Source: Sphingobacterium sp. JB170 (GTDB lineage: Bacteria; Bacteroidota; Bacteroidia; Sphingobacteriales; Sphingobacteriaceae). From it: 64,000 nucleotides of DNA. The notes under the pieces are model-generated. The model did not search any database and had not been told where the DNA came from. It saw nothing but the letters and a program-made list of their open reading frames with translations. Location of the stretch: NCBI RefSeq assembly GCF_900163865.1, contig NZ_FUKU01000071.1, positions 124,001-188,000 on the forward strand. The letters run 5' to 3'. A program made the position numbers and the translations under genes. Below are positions 9,212 to 17,718 of the stretch, piece after piece (position 1 is the stretch's first letter; each line of letters begins with the position of its first letter).

Positions 9212-10396
9212 GTGAGAGTACCTTATCATTTGACAATTATAGTTTTATTTTTAACAGTTTTAGGCTGCTCCTCGCCTGAAGCTAAACAAAAACGGATAGA
9301 GAAAGATCGAGCAGAGAAAGATAGTGTTTCTTTAGTTTATGATTCGACCAAGGCAAATAAGGAAATTGATGCTTTTATGCAGAAGCTTCATAAGAAGTCA
9401 GCCTTTAATGGTAATGTGCTTATCGCTAAGAAGGGAAAAATTATATACCAAAATACATTTGGTTGGGCGGATTACCTTCATAAAGATAGTTTGAAGATCA
9501 CCTCGAAATTTGAACTAGCTTCGGTTTCAAAACCGCTCACATCGCTTGGGGTTCTCAAACTAATAGAAGATGGTAAATTGCAATACACACAAACCGTAAA
9601 CGATTTCTTTCCTGATTTTCCATACCCAGGAGTTACTATCGATATGTTATTGAGCCATCGTAGTGGGTTGCCGAACTATGTTTATTTTTCAGAGGACAAG
9701 TGGCCCGATCGTAGTAAAGCAATGTCCAATATGGATGCTATGAATCTGCTGATCGAATTTAAGCCTGCGCGTTATGGTTCGCCCGGTGGCCGTTATCATT
9801 ATAACAACTCTAATTTCATGGTTTTGGCATCGATAATTGAGAAGATTACAGGAAGCGATTTTGGCGTTTATATGAAGGAGACTATATTTGACCCGGCGGG
9901 GATGAAAAATACAGCGGTTCTTTCAAAGGCCGTCTATGAAACCATTCCAACAGATGTCGTGGGGCATGATAAAGTTTGGAGACGTTCTGTTGTACAGAAC
10001 TACCTCGATGGGCCGGTAGGGGATAAGGGTATTTATAGTACTGTTCAGGATCTTTTCTTGTTAGATGCAGCGTTGAAGGATGAACGTATCGTGAAAAAAT
10101 CCACGCTCGATTCGGCTTATGTGCCGCGTACAGATTCTAAAAACAGTACATTTGGGTACGGTTACGGGTGGCGAACCTTTTCCCCTAAAGATGCGCAGGT
10201 GGTGTATCACACGGGTTGGTGGCATGGTTTTCGAAATTTATATGTTCGGGATTTAACACACGATGTAACGATCGTATTATTATCCAATATGGCGAACGGG
10301 AGTTTGCTTAGACTGGACGAATTATACGAAATACTTGAAATACCAGTTTTACGAAAAAGTGCTTATAATGCCAATGGCGATTTTGTTGTCAATTAA
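9212..10396 (+). CDS. beta-lactamase-like serine hydrolase, lipoprotein
   Basis: Member of the class C beta-lactamase / penicillin-binding-protein-like family (394 residues). The N-terminus has a hydrophobic stretch ending in the lipobox LTVLGC (Cys19), so it is probably lipid-anchored outside the cytoplasm. Catalytic motifs are present: SVSK (Ser104, Lys107), a Tyr-x-Asn motif at 197-199 (YNN) and HTG at 333-335. The start is a GTG. Such proteins are esterases or D-Ala-D-Ala peptidases as often as true lactamases, so no substrate is assigned. The CoA-binding gene follows after 15 bp. Confidence 0.85.
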   Translation: MRVPYHLTIIVLFLTVLGCSSPEAKQKRIEKDRAEKDSVSLVYDSTKANKEIDAFMQKLHKKSAFNGNVLIAKKGKIIYQNTFGWADYLHKDSLKITSKFELASVSKPLTSLGVLKLIEDGKLQYTQTVNDFFPDFPYPGVTIDMLLSHRSGLPNYVYFSEDKWPDRSKAMSNMDAMNLLIEFKPARYGSPGGRYHYNNSNFMVLASIIEKITGSDFGVYMKETIFDPAGMKNTAVLSKAVYETIPTDVVGHDKVWRRSVVQNYLDGPVGDKGIYSTVQDLFLLDAALKDERIVKKSTLDSAYVPRTDSKNSTFGYGYGWRTFSPKDAQVVYHTGWWHGFRNLYVRDLTHDVTIVLLSNMANGSLLRLDELYEILEIPVLRKSAYNANGDFVVN

Positions 10397-10411
10397 TTTT
10401 GATTAAAATTT

Positions 10412-10771
10412 ATGAAAAAAACATTGATTCTTGGAGCAAGTACCAACCCAGCTCGGTACGCTTATTTGGTGGCAAATAAGTTGGTGCGCAAGGGATATCC
10501 TATTGTTAATGTGGGACGGAAAATTGGTAAGGTCGCCGGTGTAGAGATCGAACCTATGGGGACGCCACATCAGGATATTGATACGATCACCTTGTATGTT
10601 GGGCCGCAAAATCAGGCGCCCTATTTCGATTATATTCTCAATACACATCCCAAGCGCGTCATTTTTAATCCTGGGACTGAAAACCCCGAGTTATTAGCGA
10701 AGTTGGAAGAAAATGGCATTGAGGGGGTTGAAGCCTGTACATTGGTCATGCTAAATACTGGGCAATATTAG
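10412..10771 (+). CDS. CoA-binding domain protein
   Basis: A 119-residue single-domain Rossmann-fold protein of the CoA-binding (YccU-like) family. Visible features are the nucleotide-binding start TLILGASTNPARYAY (residues 4-18), the segment YPIVNVGRK, and FNPGTENPELL followed by EACTLVML near the C-terminus. Its cellular role is unknown. It is probably co-transcribed with the preceding hydrolase gene. Confidence 0.85.
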   Translation: MKKTLILGASTNPARYAYLVANKLVRKGYPIVNVGRKIGKVAGVEIEPMGTPHQDIDTITLYVGPQNQAPYFDYILNTHPKRVIFNPGTENPELLAKLEENGIEGVEACTLVMLNTGQY

Positions 10772-11011
10772 GGAAGTGTAGGCCGAATATATTTTGTTCG
10801 CCAGCCCGATTTATTAGCGTGAAACGCTTTGGAATGTCCGGGGTGTTTTGGTCGTATACCTGCGCTGTTTTTTGCACGTAAAAGGACGTTTTTCAGCGTG
10901 TCTTGTTTGTGTTGTTGCTAATAGATGTTGAAAATGTTTTCCTGTCTTTTTTTTGCGCCCGCAAATAAAGTCGATTTTCTGAATTTTAGATAAAAAATAA
11001 TCGACTAACTG

Positions 11012-11042
11012 TTTGATACTTACAAAATTCTTCATACCTTTG
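11012..11042 (+). promoter_or_regulatory. promoter of the ribosomal supercluster
   Basis: TTTG at 11012-11015, exactly 19 bp, then TACCTTTG at 11035-11042: a perfect match to both halves of the Bacteroidota consensus. The transcript should start near 11047 and have a leader of about 73 bases before rplC. Confidence 0.85.
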
Positions 11043-11073
11043 CAATCCCTTATTGGGGAAATTGTGTCTTGAA

Positions 11074-11091
11074 CGAAGCCCTACTGCTTCG
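11074..11091 (+). promoter_or_regulatory. hairpin in the rplC leader
   Basis: A perfect 6-bp stem (11074-11079 with 11086-11091) with a 6-base loop in the middle of the 5' leader. It could be a site for autogenous control by an operon-encoded protein; this is inference. The rest of the 348-base gap 10772-11119 holds only the promoter and no gene that I can support. Confidence 0.4.
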
Positions 11092-11119
11092 ATGGACTTT
11101 TAATTAATTTATTTATAAC

Positions 11120-11737
11120 ATGTCAGGAATTATTGGTAAAAAAGTAGGAATGACCAGCCTGTTCGATGCGGAAGGGAAGAATATTCCTTGTACAGTAATT
11201 GAGGCTGGGCCGTGCGTGGTAACGCAGATACGTACGGTAGAGAAGGATGGCTACGGAGCTGTTCAACTTGGCTATGACGATGCCAAGGAAAAGAACACTT
11301 CATCTCCTTTAAAAGGACACTTTGCAAAAGCAGGAGTGACTCCTAAGCGTAAGCTAGTTGAGTTCAAAACCTTCGAGGATGAGAAGCAACTAGGTGACAC
11401 CGTGGATGTAACTATCTTCGAAGAGGGCGAGTACGTTGATGTAGTCGGAACTTCTAAAGGTAAGGGATTTCAAGGTGTAATGAAGCGTCACGGATTTGGT
11501 GGTGTAGGTGGTGCGACTCACGGTCAGCACAACAGATTACGCGCGCCGGGTTCATTAGGTGCTTCATCTTGGCCTTCACGTGTATTCAAAGGAATGCGCA
11601 TGGCTGGTCGTACGGGTGGTGAGAAAGTAAAGATTCAAAACTTACAAGTTTTGAAAGTTTATTTAGATCAAAACCTTATTGTTGTTAGTGGTTCCATTCC
11701 GGGAGCTAAAGGTTCATATGTAATCGTAGACAAATAG
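11120..11737 (+). CDS. rplC: ribosomal protein L3
   Basis: Large-subunit protein that helps start 50S assembly. It is 205 residues, begins SGIIGKKVGMTSLF and has the glycine-rich loop near HGFGGVGGATHGQHNR that reaches the peptidyl-transferase centre. It is the first gene of the cluster; the gene usually before it, rpsJ (S10), is not here. Confidence 0.98.
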   Translation: MSGIIGKKVGMTSLFDAEGKNIPCTVIEAGPCVVTQIRTVEKDGYGAVQLGYDDAKEKNTSSPLKGHFAKAGVTPKRKLVEFKTFEDEKQLGDTVDVTIFEEGEYVDVVGTSKGKGFQGVMKRHGFGGVGGATHGQHNRLRAPGSLGASSWPSRVFKGMRMAGRTGGEKVKIQNLQVLKVYLDQNLIVVSGSIPGAKGSYVIVDK

Positions 11738-11739
11738 AG

Positions 11740-12369
11740 ATGGAAGTTAATGTATTAAATTTATCAGGTAAAGAAACAGGTGCCAAGGTGCAACTGCCTG
11801 AATCAGTATTTGGTGTAGAGCCTAACGACCATGCGATCTATTTGGATGTGAAACAATATCTAGCGAACCAACGCCAAGGAACTCACAAATCCAAACAACG
11901 TAATGAAATCGCGGGATCTACTCGTAAATTACACAAGCAAAAAGGGACAGGTGGTGCTCGTGCGGGTTCTATCAAATCTCCATTGTTCAATGGTGGTGGT
12001 CGTGTATTCGGTCCTCAACCACGTGACTACAGCTTCAAATTGAATAAGAAATTAAAGCAAGTAGCACGTAAATCAGCGTTAAGTTATAAAGCAAAAGAAA
12101 ACAATATCGTGGTTATCGATACGGTAGATTTTGACTCGATCAAGACCAAAAACTACATTGCTTTAGTTGACGCATTAAATGTTGCTGATGAGAAAACTTT
12201 ATTGGTTTTACCAGCATACAATAACAATGTTTATTTATCAAGCAGAAACTTGAAGAAAGCAAAAGTAATCGCAGCTTCAGATTTAAACACATATGATGTG
12301 TTGAACGCAACGAAACTTTTGTTGACTGCAGATTCTGTTAAAACTTTGGAGGAGGCATTCGCTAAGTAA
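11740..12369 (+). CDS. rplD: ribosomal protein L4
   Basis: Large-subunit protein lining the exit tunnel, in some bacteria also the autogenous repressor of this operon. The 209-residue protein has the basic tunnel loop KQKGTGGARAGSIKSP and GGGRVFGPQPRDYS. It starts two bases after the rplC stop, so the two are translationally linked. Confidence 0.98.
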   Translation: MEVNVLNLSGKETGAKVQLPESVFGVEPNDHAIYLDVKQYLANQRQGTHKSKQRNEIAGSTRKLHKQKGTGGARAGSIKSPLFNGGGRVFGPQPRDYSFKLNKKLKQVARKSALSYKAKENNIVVIDTVDFDSIKTKNYIALVDALNVADEKTLLVLPAYNNNVYLSSRNLKKAKVIAASDLNTYDVLNATKLLLTADSVKTLEEAFAK

Positions 12370-12370
12370 T

Positions 12371-12661
12371 ATGGAAATTATCAAAAAACCTATTTTAACT
12401 GAGAAAGCTTCAATCTTAACGGAAAAATTGAACCGTTACGCTTTCAAGGTAGATCACAGAGCTAATAAAATCCAAATCAAACTAGCTGTTGAGGAAATGT
12501 TTGGTGTTACTGTAGTTGCTGTTAATACAGCGGTTGTTGCAGGTAAAACTAAAAGCCGTCACACTAAAGCTGGGTTTGTTTCTGGAAGAAGCCCTAAGTA
12601 TAAAAAAGCCATCATCACGGTGAAAGATGGCGAAACAATTGACTTTTACACTACACTATAA
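12371..12661 (+). CDS. rplW: ribosomal protein L23
   Basis: Protein at the rim of the exit tunnel, docking site for trigger factor and SRP. 96 residues, with IKKPILTEKASIL at the start and the basic loop KTKSRHTKAGFVSGRSPKYKKA. One base separates it from rplD. Confidence 0.97.
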   Translation: MEIIKKPILTEKASILTEKLNRYAFKVDHRANKIQIKLAVEEMFGVTVVAVNTAVVAGKTKSRHTKAGFVSGRSPKYKKAIITVKDGETIDFYTTL

Positions 12662-12667
12662 TAAGAA

Positions 12668-13492
12668 ATGGCAGTTAAAAGATTCAAACCGGTCACCCCT
12701 GGTACTCGTTTTAGAGTTGATGCTGATTATTCAGACGTTACAACTAACGTTCCTGAGAAATCCTTAGTAACAAGCATCAAAAAGTCAGGCGGTCGTAATA
12801 ATACCGGTAAAATGACTATGCGTTATCTCGGTGGGGGACATAAAAAATCATACCGATTAATAGATTTCAAACGCGATAAAAAAGATATCCCCGCAAAAGT
12901 AGCTACAATTGAGTACGATCCTAACCGTACTGCACGTATTGCTTTATTGCACTACGCTGATGGTGAAAAACGTTACATCATTGCTCCGGCAGGATTAACA
13001 GTAGGTCAAACTGTGATCGCAGGTGATCACGTAGCTCCAGAAGTTGGTAATACTTTACCACTAGCAAACATTCCTTTAGGTTCGATCATTCATAACATTG
13101 AATTGAACCCAGGCCAAGGAGGTTCAATTGCACGTTCCGCTGGAACATATGCGCAATTGTCTGCACGTGATGGTAAATATGCTATTATCAAATTGCCTTC
13201 AAGTGAGACCCGTATGATCTTATTAACTTGTGTTGCAACAATCGGTTCGGTATCGAACTCGCAAAGAGCAAATCAAGTAATGGGTAAAGCAGGTCGCAAC
13301 CGTTGGGCTGGTCGTCGTCCACGCGTTCGTGGTGTAGCTATGAACCCAGTCGATCACCCTATGGGTGGTGGTGAAGGTCGTACTTCAGGAGGACAGCCTC
13401 GTTCACGCACAGGTTTATTAGCTAAAGGCTACAAAACGCGTTACAAGAAGAAAACATCGAATCGTTACATCATTGAGAGAAGGAAAAAATAA
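12668..13492 (+). CDS. rplB: ribosomal protein L2
   Basis: Universal protein near the peptidyl-transferase centre. The 274-residue length is typical. Key stretches are GGRNNTGKMTMRYLGGGHK and the C-terminal NPVDHPMGGGEGRT with its conserved histidine. Its stop codon overlaps the rpsS start by one base (TAATG). Confidence 0.98.
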   Translation: MAVKRFKPVTPGTRFRVDADYSDVTTNVPEKSLVTSIKKSGGRNNTGKMTMRYLGGGHKKSYRLIDFKRDKKDIPAKVATIEYDPNRTARIALLHYADGEKRYIIAPAGLTVGQTVIAGDHVAPEVGNTLPLANIPLGSIIHNIELNPGQGGSIARSAGTYAQLSARDGKYAIIKLPSSETRMILLTCVATIGSVSNSQRANQVMGKAGRNRWAGRRPRVRGVAMNPVDHPMGGGEGRTSGGQPRSRTGLLAKGYKTRYKKKTSNRYIIERRKK

Positions 13493-13758
13493 TGGCTCGT
13501 TCAATAAAAAAAGGTCCTTATATCGATCACAACTTAGAGAGAAAAGTTCTTTCTATGAATGAAACAAACAAAAAATCAGTTATCAAAACATGGTCTCGTA
13601 GATCTATGATTTCACCTGATTTTGTTGGTCATACCTTCGCGGTGCACAATGGGAATAAATTTATCCCTGTTTATGTAACAGAAAATATGGTTGGTCACAA
13701 GCTTGGTGAATTTGCGCCTACGCGTACTTTCAAAGGCCACGCAGAAAAGAAAAAATAA
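13492..13758 (+). CDS. rpsS: ribosomal protein S19
   Basis: Small-subunit head protein, partner of S13. 88 residues, with ARSIKKGPYIDHNL at the start and GHKLGEFAPTRTFKGH near the end. Overlaps the rplB stop by one base. Confidence 0.97.
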   Translation: MARSIKKGPYIDHNLERKVLSMNETNKKSVIKTWSRRSMISPDFVGHTFAVHNGNKFIPVYVTENMVGHKLGEFAPTRTFKGHAEKKK

Positions 13759-13765
13759 TTAGGTA

Positions 13766-14203
13766 ATGGAAGCAACAAAGAAACTTAAAAAGTCTGTCCT
13801 TATCAGACAGCGTAAAGAGCAGGAAAAAGCTCAAGTAGGAGGAGCTTCTACGGCCAAGTTATTGAACTGCCCTACATCGCCTCGTAAGATGCGCCTTGTA
13901 GTGGATCTTATCCGTGGCGAGAAAGTGGAAAATGCTCTTTACATCCTTAAACACACAGGGAAAGAAGCAGCTATCCGTGTTGAAAAATTGTTATTATCAG
14001 CAATTAAAAACTGGGAAGCTAAGAATGAAGGTGCTTCATTAGAAGACAGCTCTTTATATGTAAAAGAGGTTTCTGTTGGTGGCGGTCGTCAATTGAAAAG
14101 ATTACGTCCGGCTCCGCAAGGCCGTGGTTATAGAATTCGTAAACGTTCTAACCATGTAACTTTGGTAGTAGATACTTTAAACAACGTAACAGTTAATTTA
14201 TAA
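13766..14203 (+). CDS. rplV: ribosomal protein L22
   Basis: Exit-tunnel protein. 145 residues, somewhat longer than in E. coli owing to an N-terminal Lys/Gln-rich extension of about 30 residues before the conserved SPRKMRLVVDLIRG. The tunnel hairpin includes RLRPAPQGRGYRIRKRSNH. Confidence 0.97.
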   Translation: MEATKKLKKSVLIRQRKEQEKAQVGGASTAKLLNCPTSPRKMRLVVDLIRGEKVENALYILKHTGKEAAIRVEKLLLSAIKNWEAKNEGASLEDSSLYVKEVSVGGGRQLKRLRPAPQGRGYRIRKRSNHVTLVVDTLNNVTVNL

Positions 14204-14208
14204 TTAGA

Positions 14209-14988
14209 ATGGGACAAAAAGCAAATCCAATAGGTAGCAGATTAGGTATCATCAAAGGATGGGATTCTAATTGGTTCGGAGGCAACAACTATTCTGATAA
14301 GTTAGTTGAAGACGAAAAAATAAGAAAATACCTTTCTGTTCGTATTGCAAAAGGTGGTGTAGCGAAAGTTGTTATTGAAAGAACTTTAAAACGCATCACG
14401 GTAACGATTCACACCGCGCGTCCGGGTATCGTAATCGGTAAAGGTGGTCAAGAAGTTGACAAGATTAAAGAAGAATTGAAGAAACTGACTAAAAAGGATG
14501 TTCAAATCAATATTTTCGAAATCAAACGACCTGAGCTCGATGCGAAGTTGGTAGCGGAAGGAATCGCGAAACAATTAGAAGCACGTATTTCATTCCGTCG
14601 CGCAATGAAGACCTCTATTGCGTCTACAATGCGTATGGGTGCTGAAGGTATTAAGGTTATGTGTTCTGGCCGTCTTGGTGGTGCTGAGATGGCGCGTACT
14701 GAGCAGTATAAAGAAGGAAGAACTCCTTTGCATACTTTACGTGCAGACATTGACTATGCATTAGCAGAAGCTTTGACTACTTACGGTAAAATTGGTGTGA
14801 AAGTGTGGATATGTAAAGGTGAAGTTTACGGCAAACGTGATCTATCTCCGAACATTGGTCAAACTTCAAACACTAAATCTCGTGGTGGAAGCGAGGCCGG
14901 AGATCGTCGTGGGGACCGTGACAACCGCAAAGGTGGTCGTGGTGGAAACCGTGGTGGAAACCGTGGCGGTGGAGCTAGAAAAGGTTAA
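14209..14988 (+). CDS. rpsC: ribosomal protein S3 with Gly/Arg-rich tail
   Basis: Small-subunit protein at the mRNA entry channel. The KH-domain signature GIVIGKGGQEVDKI is present at about residue 75. At 259 residues it is longer than the E. coli protein because of a C-terminal low-complexity tail (from about residue 228) rich in Gly, Arg, Asp and Asn, including GGNRGGNRGGGARKG. The tail is presumably disordered and RNA-binding (inference). Confidence 0.97.
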   Translation: MGQKANPIGSRLGIIKGWDSNWFGGNNYSDKLVEDEKIRKYLSVRIAKGGVAKVVIERTLKRITVTIHTARPGIVIGKGGQEVDKIKEELKKLTKKDVQINIFEIKRPELDAKLVAEGIAKQLEARISFRRAMKTSIASTMRMGAEGIKVMCSGRLGGAEMARTEQYKEGRTPLHTLRADIDYALAEALTTYGKIGVKVWICKGEVYGKRDLSPNIGQTSNTKSRGGSEAGDRRGDRDNRKGGRGGNRGGNRGGGARKG

Positions 14989-15042
14989 TTAATTTTTAAG
15001 ATTGAAATTTATCTGTTTTAAACAGATTTTAATAATACGAAC

Positions 15043-15465
15043 ATGTTACAGCCAAAAAGAACGAAGTTCAGAAAGATGCAAAAAGGCCGCATGAAAGGTA
15101 ACGCTTCTCGTGGAGTGGAGTTAGCTTTCGGTTCTTTCGGTATCAAGTCAATGGAGCCAGCATGGATCACTAGTCGTCAAATCGAGGCGGCACGTATTGC
15201 CGTAACTCGTTTTATGAAACGTGAAGGTCAAGTGTGGATCCGTGTTTTCCCTGACAAACCTGTTACCAAAAAACCTGCAGAGGTGCGTATGGGTAAAGGT
15301 AAGGGTGCTCCTGAATACTGGGTTGCAGTAGTACGCCCAGGCCGTATGTTATTTGAAGCAGAAGGTGTACCTTTGGAAGTTGCCAAAGAAGCACTACGTT
15401 TAGCTGCTCAAAAATTACCGGTACAAACGAAGTTTGTTATACGTAGAGATTACGTAGAAGCATAA
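15043..15465 (+). CDS. rplP: ribosomal protein L16
   Basis: Large-subunit protein contacting the A-site tRNA. 140 residues, with KRTKFRKMQKGRMKGNA at the start and MGKGKGAPEYWVAVVRPG in the centre. The 54-base gap before it contains an 8-bp hairpin (15011-15027). Confidence 0.98.
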   Translation: MLQPKRTKFRKMQKGRMKGNASRGVELAFGSFGIKSMEPAWITSRQIEAARIAVTRFMKREGQVWIRVFPDKPVTKKPAEVRMGKGKGAPEYWVAVVRPGRMLFEAEGVPLEVAKEALRLAAQKLPVQTKFVIRRDYVEA

Positions 15466-15488
15466 AACCGTTGGTAATGTCAATAGTT

Positions 15489-15517
15489 GAGCCTTGTGGC
15501 CGTTACCTACAAGGCTC
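15489..15517 (+). promoter_or_regulatory. hairpin between rplP and rpmC
   Basis: A perfect 9-bp stem (15489-15497 with 15509-15517) with an 11-base loop in a 93-base gap inside the operon. GGTAA just after the rplP stop could instead pair with TTACC in the loop (15503-15507), so alternative folds are possible. No T tract follows, so it looks more like a processing or binding site than a terminator. Confidence 0.45.
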
Positions 15518-15558
15518 TGTATAACTTATTTGATAACCCAATACAACACTGAAATAAA

Positions 15559-15777
15559 ATGAAATATTCAGAAATCATCGAATTATCACAAGAGGATTTA
15601 ACAGCCCGTCTTAAGGAAGAGAAGGCTGCTCTTAACAAATTGAAATTTGCACACGCTGTTTCTGCTATTGAAAACCCTAACGTAATCAAAGCAGCACGCA
15701 AATCTATCGCTCGTTTGACTACAGAAGTTACCAAGCGTAGAAATGCTCAAAAATCGGAAACAGCCTCTGAGGCATAA
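15559..15777 (+). CDS. rpmC: ribosomal protein L29
   Basis: Small helical protein at the tunnel exit. 72 residues, with MKYSEIIELSQEDLTARLKE at the start and the conserved ENPNVIKAARKSIARL in the second helix. Confidence 0.96.
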   Translation: MKYSEIIELSQEDLTARLKEEKAALNKLKFAHAVSAIENPNVIKAARKSIARLTTEVTKRRNAQKSETASEA

Positions 15778-15790
15778 ACGCAAAGTCGAA

Positions 15791-16045
15791 ATGGAAAGAA
15801 AATTAAGAAAAACAAGAATCGGCTTGGTAGTTAGCAACAAGATGGACAAGTCTATCGTAGTTACGGTTGAACGTAAAGTGAAACACCCGATCTATGGTAA
15901 GTTCGTCAAAAAAACTACTAAATTTAAAGCTCATGACGAAACTAATACCTGCGGTATCGGCGATACGGTATTAATTATGGAGACTCGTCCGCTGAGTAAG
16001 ACAAAGAACTGGAGATTGGTAGAAATTTTAGAAAGGGCTAAATAA
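15791..16045 (+). CDS. rpsQ: ribosomal protein S17
   Basis: Primary 16S rRNA-binding protein, 84 residues from the ATG at 15791. An upstream in-frame start at 15743 would overlap rpmC and add 16 non-family residues. Conserved stretches are RKTRIGLVVSNKMDKSIVV and GDTVLIMETRPLSKTKNWR. Confidence 0.96.
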   Translation: MERKLRKTRIGLVVSNKMDKSIVVTVERKVKHPIYGKFVKKTTKFKAHDETNTCGIGDTVLIMETRPLSKTKNWRLVEILERAK

Positions 16046-16046
16046 G

Positions 16047-16415
16047 ATGTTACAACAGGAATCAAGACTAAATGTAGCCGACAACTCAGGAGCTAAAGAA
16101 GTTTTAGTAATCCGCGTGTTAGGCGGTACGCGTAAGCGTTATGCATCTATCGGTGATAAGATCGTTGTTACCGTAAAAAGCGCTTTACCTTCAGGGAATG
16201 TAAAAAAAGGTACTGTATCAAAAGCAGTCGTTGTTCGCACGAAGAAAGAGATTCGTCGTAAAGATGGTTCTTATATTCGTTTTGATGACAATGCTGCAGT
16301 ATTATTAAATAATAACGATGAACCACGTGGAACACGTATTTTTGGGCCAGTGGCTCGTGAGTTACGTGAGAAGCAGTTCATGAAAATCGTATCACTAGCA
16401 CCGGAGGTTTTATAA
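16047..16415 (+). CDS. rplN: ribosomal protein L14
   Basis: Interface protein forming a bridge to 16S rRNA. 122 residues beginning LQQESRLNVADNSGAKEVL and ending ELREKQFMKIVSLAPEVL. One base after rpsQ. Confidence 0.98.
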   Translation: MLQQESRLNVADNSGAKEVLVIRVLGGTRKRYASIGDKIVVTVKSALPSGNVKKGTVSKAVVVRTKKEIRRKDGSYIRFDDNAAVLLNNNDEPRGTRIFGPVARELREKQFMKIVSLAPEVL

Positions 16416-16417
16416 TT

Positions 16418-16759
16418 ATGGCACAGAAAACAATTACAACTCACAAGATCAAAATAAAAAAAGGTGATTTAGTGAAAGTTATCGCTGGAAACTCGAAAGG
16501 TGTTCAAGGAAAAGTATTGCAAGTTTTAGTTGACGCTAATAGAGCAGTCGTTGAAGGCGCTAACATCGTTAAAAAACACACTAAACCAAGTGCAGCTAAT
16601 CCTAATGGTGGTATCATCGAGAAAGAAGCTGCGATCAACATCTCTAATTTAGCTTTAATCGATGCTAAGACGGGTGATACTACTCGAATTGGTCGTAAAG
16701 TTAATGCAGATGGCAAAATAGTTCGTTACGCAAAAAAATCAGGGGAGGAAATTAAATAA
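16418..16759 (+). CDS. rplX: ribosomal protein L24
   Basis: Assembly-initiating large-subunit protein with an N-terminal KOW motif (KGDLVKVIAGNSKGVQGKVL). 113 residues. The stop overlaps the rplE start by one base. Confidence 0.97.
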   Translation: MAQKTITTHKIKIKKGDLVKVIAGNSKGVQGKVLQVLVDANRAVVEGANIVKKHTKPSAANPNGGIIEKEAAINISNLALIDAKTGDTTRIGRKVNADGKIVRYAKKSGEEIK

Positions 16760-17328
16760 TGACTTACGTACCAAGATTGAAGGCGAGATATACGGAGGAG
16801 ATCCGTACAGCGCTTAAAGATAAATTCCAGTATAAAAGCATTATGCAAGTTCCTAAACTGGAGAAAATTGTAGTATCTCAAGGGGTAGGTGCAGCAACGG
16901 CTGATAAGAAATTAATTGATAATGCAGTTTCTGAATTAACATTAATTACAGGTCAGCAAGCAGTACCAACGAAATCGAAAAAAGATATCTCTAATTTTAA
17001 ATTACGTAAAGGAATGCCTATTGGTGCTCGTGTAACTTTACGTGATAACATGATGTATGAATTCTTAGATCGTTTGATTTCCGTTTCTTTGCCGCGTATT
17101 CGTGACTTCCGAGGTATTAACGACAAAAGTTTTGACGGTAGAGGTAACTACAACTTAGGTGTTACTGAACAAATTATCTTCCCGGAGATTAATATTGACA
17201 AAATCAATAAAATCCAAGGTATGGATATTACTTTTGTAACTACTGCTGGAAACGATGTTGAGGCTTTAGAGTTATTAAAGCAATTCGGTTTACCATTCAA
17301 AAATCAAAACCCAAACAACAATGGCTAA
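16759..17328 (+). CDS. rplE: ribosomal protein L5
   Basis: 5S rRNA-binding protein of the central protuberance. 189 residues, with LRKGMPIGARVTLR and the C-terminal DITFVTTAGNDVEALELL. It overlaps rpsN by eight bases. Confidence 0.98.
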   Translation: MTYVPRLKARYTEEIRTALKDKFQYKSIMQVPKLEKIVVSQGVGAATADKKLIDNAVSELTLITGQQAVPTKSKKDISNFKLRKGMPIGARVTLRDNMMYEFLDRLISVSLPRIRDFRGINDKSFDGRGNYNLGVTEQIIFPEINIDKINKIQGMDITFVTTAGNDVEALELLKQFGLPFKNQNPNNNG

Positions 17329-17590
17329 AGAAGGAATAAAAGCACGTGAAGTTAAGCGTCAAAAATTAGTCGCTAAATTTGCAGACAAACGTGCAGCGTT
17401 AAAAGCAGCAGGTGATTATGCTGCTTTAGATAAATTACCTAAAAATGCTTCTCCAGTACGTTTACACAACCGTTGTAAATTGACTGGTCGTCCTAAAGGA
17501 TATATGCGTCAATTTGGTATCTCTCGTGTAACTTTTCGTGAGATGGCATTAGATGGCAAAATCCCGGGAGTGACAAAAGCTTCTTGGTAA
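17321..17590 (+). CDS. rpsN: ribosomal protein S14, zinc-independent form
   Basis: Small-subunit head protein. 89 residues, of the longer class that lacks the two CxxC zinc ligands: the only cysteine is in LHNRCKLTGRPKGYMRQFG. The C-terminal IPGVTKASW is typical. The start overlaps the end of rplE. Confidence 0.96.
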   Translation: MAKEGIKAREVKRQKLVAKFADKRAALKAAGDYAALDKLPKNASPVRLHNRCKLTGRPKGYMRQFGISRVTFREMALDGKIPGVTKASW

Positions 17591-17613
17591 TCGAGAAAAA
17601 AATATTACTTTTG
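17583..17613 (+). promoter_or_regulatory. internal promoter before rpsH
   Basis: CTTG at 17583-17586, a 19-bp spacer and TACTTTTG at 17606-17613, a full -7 match. The predicted start (about 17618) falls inside the left arm of the hairpin that follows. Confidence 0.5.
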
Positions 17614-17649
17614 CCCGGATAAACCCCACAAGGGTTTATCGGGTTTTTT
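17614..17649 (+). terminator. terminator-like hairpin between rpsN and rpsH
   Basis: A 12-pair stem with one bulged G (17614-17626 with 17632-17643), a 5-base loop and six Ts. It looks like a complete intrinsic terminator in the middle of the ribosomal cluster, so part of the transcription from the first promoter probably ends here. Confidence 0.75.
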
Positions 17650-17688
17650 AGTATATGAATCACTTTTAACAGACAGTAGGTCCAGAAC

Positions 17689-17718
17689 TTAGGTTAGTTT
17701 GGGAAACCATTGTCCTAA
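17689..17718 (+). promoter_or_regulatory. hairpin in the rpsH leader
   Basis: Nested pairs TTAGG/CCTAA (17689-17693 with 17714-17718) and GTTT/AAAC (17697-17700 with 17704-17707), ending 12 bases before the rpsH ATG. A structured element just before S8 could be an autogenous binding site; this is inference from position only. Confidence 0.35.

Noticed and set aside
10814..11035. 73-codon minus-strand frame before rplC
   Set aside because: It overlaps the perfect ribosomal promoter and shows no protein-like pattern.
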